From Oreohelix idahoensis (lineage: Eukaryota > Mollusca > Gastropoda > Stylommatophora > Oreohelicidae), in contig JAMPIV010000280.1 of assembly GCA_024509875.1 (NCBI GenBank), positions 282,229 through 346,228 of the forward strand: DNA of 64,000 nt, read 5' to 3'. Made by a program: the position numbers and the translations under genes. The notes below the pieces were generated by a model. It searched no databases and was not told where the DNA came from. It saw nothing but the letters and a program-made list of their open reading frames with translations. Shown one piece after another: positions 58,117 through 64,000 of the stretch; position 1 is the first letter of the stretch, and the number at the start of each line of letters is the position of its first letter.

Positions 58117-58277
58117 TGTCGTAAATAAGTCTGTCTTTACTCTCCTCCAGCACGCTGTGAAGCAACTATTTAATCTCTACATTTTCTATCACTGAGCTTT
58201 CCATCATCATTTTCCACTCTAAACCGGACCACTATTTCTAAGACTCTTTTCTCTCAAAATAAATTTACGACAATATT

Positions 58278-58295
58278 TGGCTGGCTCGCCGGGAT
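58278..58295 (+). promoter_or_regulatory. Gmr-2 primer-binding site candidate
   Basis: TGGCTGGCTCGCCGGGAT. Its complement ends CCA preceded by a 7-nt acceptor-like GAGCCAG and a CCGGC T-stem strand, as a tRNA 3' end would. It resembles a tRNA-Pro-type site (GGCTCG...CCGGGAT) with differences. The primer identity is inference. Confidence 0.5.
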
Positions 58296-59088
58296 AATTT
58301 TGAGATACATTTGATGCACACATATTTGTGGGCTGGTTCTGGGATCTTGAGCTACATTTGAGGCAATCGCATAGCCGGGTTAAAGATATTTTGAGTCTGA
58401 TTTAGTCTGGGTCTAACTAGGTAGAGTGTGAATGATCTGTCTTTGTGAATTAGGGAAATGAATAAATAATTACACCCCTAGACAAACGTTCTTTAAGTAT
58501 TTGGGTTGTCCACACAGCATATTTACAGGTTGTTTTCTCTCCACAGCAGTAGAAAGTACAGATAAACAAAAAATATTTGCTATTTTAATTATCCTCTGGC
58601 GGAGATAATTATATTTCTTTCTTTATAAGAGTTGCTGGGATTGCGTGATTGTTTTACAGTCACAAAGGTTTTTGAAGTTAAAAAGAGTTGAGCTTAGCTA
58701 AAGACGGATTGTTCTGATTTTTAAAAATTAAGTTAACAACGTCTCATCTCAATAATTGACTTTAGGGACGGAGTTTGTTGTCAGAGATTTAAAATTTAGG
58801 GGAAAATTTTTTTTTTCCTTTTAAATTGTTTTAATATAAATTTTTCTCTACTGTTAGTAAAAGTAGATTCTTTTCCAGTGTAACTTACCATTTAGTGGCA
58901 TAGTCGCTTGCGTTTAGAGCCTAAATTGCCAGATAATAGCAGCGATAAGTTTGCACAGTACAGGTAGGAGGTAACACAGGTAAATTTATTCTTGTGTTTT
59001 TTGTTTTTTCTCGTAGTGGTTCAGAGTTCCTCCCTTTCGCGTTGCTTCTTACTAGTTCTCTAGGCATACTTCATCTTATTCTTTAACA
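58296..59088 (+). other. Gmr-2 leader
   Basis: About 790 bp between the primer-binding site and the gag ATG, AT-rich, without a supported ORF. Confidence 0.5.
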
Positions 59089-60450
59089 ATGGCAGAGAGG
59101 ATAAAGATGAGGTCCATCTTGAGGCTGGAAGCGAAAGAGGCAGGATTAGATGCAGAAGCTGCAAACGCGTTTATTAACCAGGAATTGGAAATATATGACG
59201 CGGAGCAACAGAGAGCCGAAGCTGAGAGGAAGGCGGAGCAACAGAGAGCAGAAGCTGAGAGGAAGGCGGAGCAACAGAGAGCAGAAGCTGAGAGGAAGGA
59301 AGAGAAAGAAAGAACAGAGAGGAGAGAAGCCCAGGAGAGGGCAGATAAGAAAGAAGCGGAAGAACGTCTTTTGGAACAGAAGAAAATTGAAGCAGAGATG
59401 GAAACTCGCAGAGAGAGAGAGAGAGAGAGAGACAAGGAAAGACAGCATCAACTGGCGCTTAAGGCTCTAGAGAGTCGGGGCGTCTCTACTTCGACTAACG
59501 GAGAGCCGTCTTCGCCCCAGTCTCAATCAATGGACCTCTCCAGTACTCAATCTGCCCAATTAACTGCTATGTCGTTTTTTTTAGAATCTTTTCCTAGCCC
59601 TAACGAAAAAATTGACAGCTACCTAGAAAAATTCGAGAGACTCGCGAATCTTTATGGGTTAGAGAGTACCCGCTGGGCGCTTAAACTCTCAATGTCACTG
59701 AAAGGCAATGCTTATGACGTGTACACAAAGCTGGGACCGAATCAACATGATTACGACATGTTGAAGAAGGCCTTACTACAGCAGTTTGAGATGACTGCCC
59801 GAAAGTTTCTGCAGTTGTTCAGAAACAGCCGAAAAGAGAGCACGGAAACATTTCCCCAGTTCTCTTCACGTCTCACGGGTTATCTGACAAAGTGCATTGA
59901 ATTATCTGACCTACCTCTTTCATATGAGGGACTCCTCGAACTTGTTCTTGTGGAGCAGATAAAATCCACTTTGTCGAATGAAACACGTAGATTTTTGGCG
60001 GAACAGGGGGCAGTCAGGCTTGAAGACATACTCAATAAAGCCGAACGCTATAGCAATGCAATGGCCGAATTTCCCAGCACTAAACGTAAACCCACCGATG
60101 AGCCATCTCGAAAACAGAATCTAGAGCAGGCATCCTATTCTTCCACTTCCTCTCAACATTATAACCAACGAGATAACAATACCCAGAAACCTCCCCAGGA
60201 AAAATCGAAATTCTACAAAACCCGATACCCCCCCCCCCCAACAACAATTCTGATCAACCCAACAAGCCTACGTGGCAGCGCGGCCACCAAGGTCAAGGAA
60301 AAGGGAAGACCCCTACACCAGGAACGTCTGATCAGGGCAAACAAACCGGTGCAAACCGCATTGGATGTTTGCATACAGCCTCGAAAGGTAGAGTCAATGT
60401 CAGTGATTCTCAACCTGAGGGGGACCGACCCTCAACTCGAGGAACTGTAA
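59089..60450 (+). CDS. Gmr-2 Gag with coiled coil and SCAN-like domain
   Basis: 453 codons from ATG 59089 (MAERIKMRSILRLEAKEAGL). Residues about 40-130 are a charged coiled coil including a triplicated EQQRAEAERKA unit encoded by a 33-bp direct repeat. The capsid-like region (about 160-330) has FLESFPSPNEKIDSYLEKFE and WALKLSMSLKGNAYDVYTKL. It then has the SCAN-like part FLQLFRNSRKESTETFPQFS, SYEGLLELVLVEQIKSTLSN, FLAEQGAVRLEDILNKAERY. No CCHC knuckle is seen. After a C run at 60231-60239 the frame probably leaves the true one, since the continuing protease frame is open from there; the last 70 residues are likely not native. Gag forms the retrotransposon particle. Confidence 0.85.
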   Translation: MAERIKMRSILRLEAKEAGLDAEAANAFINQELEIYDAEQQRAEAERKAEQQRAEAERKAEQQRAEAERKEEKERTERREAQERADKKEAEERLLEQKKIEAEMETRRERERERDKERQHQLALKALESRGVSTSTNGEPSSPQSQSMDLSSTQSAQLTAMSFFLESFPSPNEKIDSYLEKFERLANLYGLESTRWALKLSMSLKGNAYDVYTKLGPNQHDYDMLKKALLQQFEMTARKFLQLFRNSRKESTETFPQFSSRLTGYLTKCIELSDLPLSYEGLLELVLVEQIKSTLSNETRRFLAEQGAVRLEDILNKAERYSNAMAEFPSTKRKPTDEPSRKQNLEQASYSSTSSQHYNQRDNNTQKPPQEKSKFYKTRYPPPPTTILINPTSLRGSAATKVKEKGRPLHQERLIRANKPVQTALDVCIQPRKVESMSVILNLRGTDPQLEEL

Positions 60451-62984
60451 TTTTGAACGGTACCTCTACTACTTGTCTTTTTGACACTGGATTAAGTTTT
60501 GATTGTATTGTCGCTAGGCACCTAGTCAAACCCGGTCAGGAGACTGAGGAAACCGTCAAACTTAGTGGAGTTTTCAGGAGTGATGCACCCAGGACGCTTC
60601 CTATTGCATTGGTAGAAATACACTCTGATTTTGTCAGAGGGGTTATTAAAGCGGCCATTATGGATGATCCTATCTACCCAGTTATCTTGGGATGTAGATA
60701 TGTGTTCATTGGGAGACCTAAGGAGCCGATTGTGGCAGCGGTAACCACAAGAGGGCAAGCCAAGAAGGAGAGGGAGCCTGCGCCAAACTTGTTGCCGAAT
60801 GAACTGAAGGAGGCGCAACAAAAGGACCCTACTCTGGCGCCCTGCTTTAAAAAACTGCCCATGGCTAAGGACCCCAGACACAACGGAGACATCTTTTCTA
60901 AGGATGGTGTATTGTATCGTAGAACGGGCAACCCGGACACGGGGAATAACCAGCTCCTAGTACCGACGCAGTACAGAAACCAGATCTTAGAAATGGGGCA
61001 CTCTCTTCCCTTTAGCGGACATATGGGACAAAACGCCACTATTCAGCGAATAAAAAACCACTATTGGTGGCCAGGAATGAACTCTGACATTGTCAGGTAT
61101 GTGAAATCCTGCGCCCAGTGCCAACGGGTAGCACCCAAGCACTTGACACCCCCAGTACCTATGGGGCAAATGCCAATAGTAGGGACTCCATTTGAACGGG
61201 TTGCTGTCGACATTATTGGTCCCCTAGAAAAGACCAAAAGAAGGAACAGGTTCATCCTGACCTTAGTCGACACTTGCACTATGTGGGCCGAAGCTGTACC
61301 GCTACCATGCACTAATTCCAAGCATGTCGCAGAAGCCCTTGTGCAAATTTTTACACGGTTGGGATTCCCTCAACAAGTTTTGACGGACAATGGATCCCAA
61401 TTCCGTAGCCTGTTAATGGAGGAGATCTTTAAGATCTTGAGGGCCAAACATATCCACACAAGTCCCTACCATCCGGCCGGAAATGGGCTCGTGGAACGTT
61501 TTAACGGTACCCTCACCATGATGTTACGTAAGCTGGGTCAGGAGAAACCGGAAGACTGGGACCAATATATATCGGCTGCCTTATTCGCCTACCGAGAGGT
61601 ACCCCAAGCGTCTACGGGTTTTGCGCCAGCTACACTTTTATTTGGCAGACCTATTAAGGGGCCACTAGAAGCCTTACTTCGGTCCCTGACAGACCAGAAG
61701 GCTGACGAGACAGTCGTCTCTGCAAGCAAGTATGTATCTGAGCTTAAGGAAAGGCTAAAGCTAGGATGGGATCTAGCTACTACCAACCTTAAGAAAGCCC
61801 GCGCTAAAATTACTAAAAGATACAACAAAGCTGCAAAAGAGAGAGAACTACAACCAGGGGAGAAAGTCCTATTGCTACTTCCAACCGGAAGCAATAAACT
61901 TCGCATCGGATGGCAAGGACCGTTTACCGTCCTTAAAAAGATCTCACGTACCAACTACAAGATCTCCATCAAAGGAAAGGAGAAGGTCTTCCACATAAAT
62001 CTGCTAAAGAAATATTTGGAAAGACCGGTGCCATCCTCCGAGCATCTCCTGGCTGTCGCCATAGCAACGGAAGACGAGGAAGATGATGATGGTTGCATGG
62101 AGTATCCACTGCAACCCACAGAATCCTTTAAAGATGTCAAGTTCGGCGACAATCTCTCACCAGAACAACAAACAGAAACCAGGGCTCTACTAAAACAGTA
62201 CAGTGCAGTCTTAACGGATGTACCTGGTCGAACAAATCTCATCGAATTTGATATGAAATTAACAAACGAGACCCCTGTTCGAACCAGAGTTTACCCCATA
62301 CCGTACGCTAAAGCTGATGCACTTCGCGGAGAAATAGACAAGCTGCGTCAAGCAGGAATTATCAGTGAGTCTACATCTCCTTACAGCTCGAGTGTAGTGC
62401 TGTTGCAGAAGCCCAATAAGGAAGTTCGGCTGTGCATTGATTACAGGTTGCTAAACGCTGTAACGGAATTCCAGCCCGAACCTCTCCAAACTGTTTCTGA
62501 GTTGTTCACCAAGCTCAGCAAAGCAAAGATCTTCTCCAAGATAGACCTCAGTAAAGGTTATTATCAAATACCAGTCAAGGAGGAAATTAAACCTTTGTTA
62601 GCTTTCAGCACTAGCGAAGGACATTACACATTTAATGTGATGCCGTTCGGTTTGCATAACGCACCAGGAGTGTTCACCAGGATGATGAGGAAGCTTCTAG
62701 AACCTTTGCAAAGTCCCCATATCCATAATTTCATGGATGACATATTAATTGCATCGGAAACCTATGAAGAACATATTGCTACGGTTGCTATGCTCCTCAG
62801 GAGACTACAGGAAACGAGTGTCACAGCCAGACCCAGCAAAGGTCTCATCGGGTTTGAACAGTTAGACTTCCTGGGGCACACTATTTCTCACGGATGCAGT
62901 TGGCCTATTAAGAAGAACGTGGAGAAAATAGTGGCAGCAAAAAGACCCCGAACGAAGAAAGACTACGTTCCTTCATATCGCTAA
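60240..62984 (+). CDS. Gmr-2 Pol: protease - integrase - reverse transcriptase
   Basis: Open from just after the C run to 62984. Protease CLFDTGLSFDCIV (DTG, about 60484). Integrase: zinc domain with GHSLPFSGHMGQ and CAQCQRV (about 60990-61125), core VAVDIIGPL (about 61205), LTDNGSQF (about 61381) and GNGLVERFNGTL (Glu kept, about 61488), and the GPF module WQGPFTVLKKI (about 61910). Reverse transcriptase from about 62200: VRLCIDYRLLNAV, FSKIDLSKGYYQIPV, VMPFGLHNAPGVF, HNFMDDILIASE (catalytic MDD, about 62730), LDFLGHTISHG. RNase H is not reached: the frame stops at 62982-62984 and sequence quality collapses. No lesion was found in the integrase or the reverse transcriptase core. How Pol is expressed relative to Gag is unclear; an upstream ATG is lacking, so frameshift or sequencing error in the C run are both possible. 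Confidence 0.92.
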   Translation, partial: NNNSDQPNKPTWQRGHQGQGKGKTPTPGTSDQGKQTGANRIGCLHTASKGRVNVSDSQPEGDRPSTRGTVILNGTSTTCLFDTGLSFDCIVARHLVKPGQETEETVKLSGVFRSDAPRTLPIALVEIHSDFVRGVIKAAIMDDPIYPVILGCRYVFIGRPKEPIVAAVTTRGQAKKEREPAPNLLPNELKEAQQKDPTLAPCFKKLPMAKDPRHNGDIFSKDGVLYRRTGNPDTGNNQLLVPTQYRNQILEMGHSLPFSGHMGQNATIQRIKNHYWWPGMNSDIVRYVKSCAQCQRVAPKHLTPPVPMGQMPIVGTPFERVAVDIIGPLEKTKRRNRFILTLVDTCTMWAEAVPLPCTNSKHVAEALVQIFTRLGFPQQVLTDNGSQFRSLLMEEIFKILRAKHIHTSPYHPAGNGLVERFNGTLTMMLRKLGQEKPEDWDQYISAALFAYREVPQASTGFAPATLLFGRPIKGPLEALLRSLTDQKADETVVSASKYVSELKERLKLGWDLATTNLKKARAKITKRYNKAAKERELQPGEKVLLLLPTGSNKLRIGWQGPFTVLKKISRTNYKISIKGKEKVFHINLLKKYLERPVPSSEHLLAVAIATEDEEDDDGCMEYPLQPTESFKDVKFGDNLSPEQQTETRALLKQYSAVLTDVPGRTNLIEFDMKLTNETPVRTRVYPIPYAKADALRGEIDKLRQAGIISESTSPYSSSVVLLQKPNKEVRLCIDYRLLNAVTEFQPEPLQTVSELFTKLSKAKIFSKIDLSKGYYQIPVKEEIKPLLAFSTSEGHYTFNVMPFGLHNAPGVFTRMMRKLLEPLQSPHIHNFMDDILIASETYEEHIATVAMLLRRLQETSVTARPSKGLIGFEQLDFLGHTISHGCSWPIKKNVEKIVAAKRPRTKKDYVPSYR

Positions 62985-63190
62985 CCAACCAATACTATCA
63001 GAAGTACATCCAGAACTTCAACGGACCCTGACGGCACCTCTGACTGACCTTCACAAATCCCACCCAAGGTTGTCCTTATACCATCACTTATCAAAAGTGC
63101 ACCACCCGTATAGCACTTTGAAAGGACAGTCTGCAAATACCCATTTTGAATACATCAACCCCACATCTCTACTTCCTCTACCGATTACAG
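62985..63190 (+). pseudogene. Gmr-2 reverse transcriptase/RNase H connection, decaying
   Basis: Frame-hopping translation still shows NQYYQKYIQNFN and TAPLTDL and then HPRLSLYHHLSKVHH-like text. The first two are expected after the reverse transcriptase in Ty3 elements. Single-base shifts become frequent toward the right, consistent with falling base accuracy and not with biological decay. Confidence 0.6.
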
Positions 63191-64000
63191 TTTCCAACTT
63201 TACCCCCCCATCAACCCCCCATCCCTATCTATCCCATCCCCCATCACAAACCCTAATCCTTCATTCCTACTTCCCCAACCCACCCTCTTCCCCCCCCACC
63301 CTTACTAATCCCTTTCCATACAATCAATCAATCCCTTACACCTCCTCCCACCATCTAAACACAACATTACCCACAAACCCCTTAATCCCCCCCCCCCCCT
63401 CCACTAACTCCAAACAATTATCCCCACCCTCCAAACCCCTCCCTTCACCATCTAATTTCTCAACAAAACCTCTAAACAACAAACCCCTATTCCACACAAC
63501 CTTTCCTCCCTCCATACTTTTTTATCAAACCATCTACTCCCCCCATTACCACCCTTTCCTCAATATCATTCCTCCACTTATTCCCCTATCCAAATAATAC
63601 AAATCAATACCCTTTCAACAAACCCTATTCAACCAACTCACATCCCCATAACCCCCCTCTTTCCCCCCTAAATAAAATCACATCTTCCCTAAACCCACAT
63701 AATCAAATTACCAACTCAATCAAACCTTCTCTCAACCCACCAAATCCCCCCACCCACACAATCCCCCCAACCACTTCCTAACAAAACCTACCCCAATTCC
63801 CCTTTTTTTCAAACTACTCTTCCCCCCTCACCCCCCCCTCACCCCTCTCCCATCTCTTTCAAACTTTTCTTCCACACTTCTAACACCCCCTCCCTACTAT
63901 TACCCCATCACCCTCTCCTCCTAATCAATCTCACAAAACTCTACCACTTATACCCACCTCTTCCCCTCTCCCTCCCTTTTTCCCTCCCCTCTCCCTTTCC
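63191..64000. other. G-free C/A/T tract, probable assembly artefact
   Basis: Between 63191 and the window end I find no G at all in 810 bases, although the sequence is not a simple repeat. It becomes progressively C- and CT-rich. No biological feature should be called here. Confidence 0.85.

Larger units (their letters stand above)
56917..58272 (+). repeat. Candidate Gmr-2 5' LTR
   Basis: The right border is better supported. AATAAA at 58258-58263 and a terminal TTTACGACA (ending 58272) lie five bases before TGGCTGGCTCGCCGGGA, a primer-binding-site-like sequence. The left border is a guess at TGTGACGG (56917). A shorter LTR starting at TGTCGTAAA (58117) is possible. The 3' LTR is outside the window, so no direct comparison can be made. 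SINE-A sits inside the longer version. Confidence 0.4.

Noticed and set aside
63070..63597. 175-codon Pro/Ser/Thr-rich open frame on the plus strand
   Set aside because: It lies mostly in the G-free tract. Without G, stop codons TAG and TGA cannot occur, so openness is meaningless.

Overview
The window looks like a repeat-dominated piece of a metazoan nuclear genome. I see no host protein-coding gene, rRNA or free-standing tRNA gene; almost everything recognisable is a mobile element, an element fragment or a tandem repeat. The mix (RTE-like LINEs with very short simple-repeat 3' tails, tRNA-derived SINEs, mariner, Tc1, visitor-like, hAT and piggyBac-like DNA transposons, and Ty3-type LTR elements with an unusual pol order) suits an aquatic invertebrate such as a mollusc or another lophotrochozoan. 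That host guess is weak inference.

Local names used below: LINE-A is an intact RTE-like element (34091-37410). LINE-B is a related element (8884-11916) with many fragments and an ATGA-type tail. LINE-C is a third LINE with an AAGT tail (38120-38869 continuing at 51320-51595). SINE-A is a non-autonomous family sharing the 3' end and GAA tail of LINE-A. SINE-M and SINE-P are tRNA-type SINEs. Gmr-1 and Gmr-2 are the two LTR retrotransposons.

Layout: 1-2155 a 77-bp minisatellite split by a 0.7-kb insert; 2.7-4.2 kb nested LINE pieces; 4.4-6.4 kb a TTAA-bounded segment holding a dead mariner; 6.6-8.5 kb repeats and LINE fragments; 8.5-12.3 kb a 27-bp minisatellite split by LINE-B, itself split by SINE-A; 13-15.6 kb a Tc1 remnant and a piggyBac-like MITE; 16-21.3 kb LINE fragments and a hAT-like MITE with two nested insertions; 22.2-24.8 kb a second piggyBac-like MITE and a second mariner; 26-28.1 kb SINEs; 29.4-33.5 kb two truncated hAT elements, one carrying a LINE; 34-37.4 kb intact LINE-A; 38.1-51.6 kb LINE-C interrupted by the 12.4-kb Gmr-1, whose 5' LTR holds a 2.6-kb TG...CA insertion and whose 3' LTR holds a SINE-A; 51.6-53.6 kb a TA microsatellite hit by LINE-B and by a nearly complete visitor-like (DD41D) transposon; about 56.9-63 kb the 5' part of Gmr-2.

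The main biological signal is that Gmr-1 and Gmr-2, which are clearly different elements, both encode integrase upstream of reverse transcriptase, as in the Gmr1 lineage of Ty3/gypsy elements, and both have Gags with a SCAN-like helical segment. LINE-A and SINE-A form a likely autonomous/non-autonomous pair sharing a small 3' stem-loop. Target-site duplications and empty sites inside the window allow a detailed insertion order. The last 810 bases contain no G, and the coding frame decays just before them, which points to a bad contig end.
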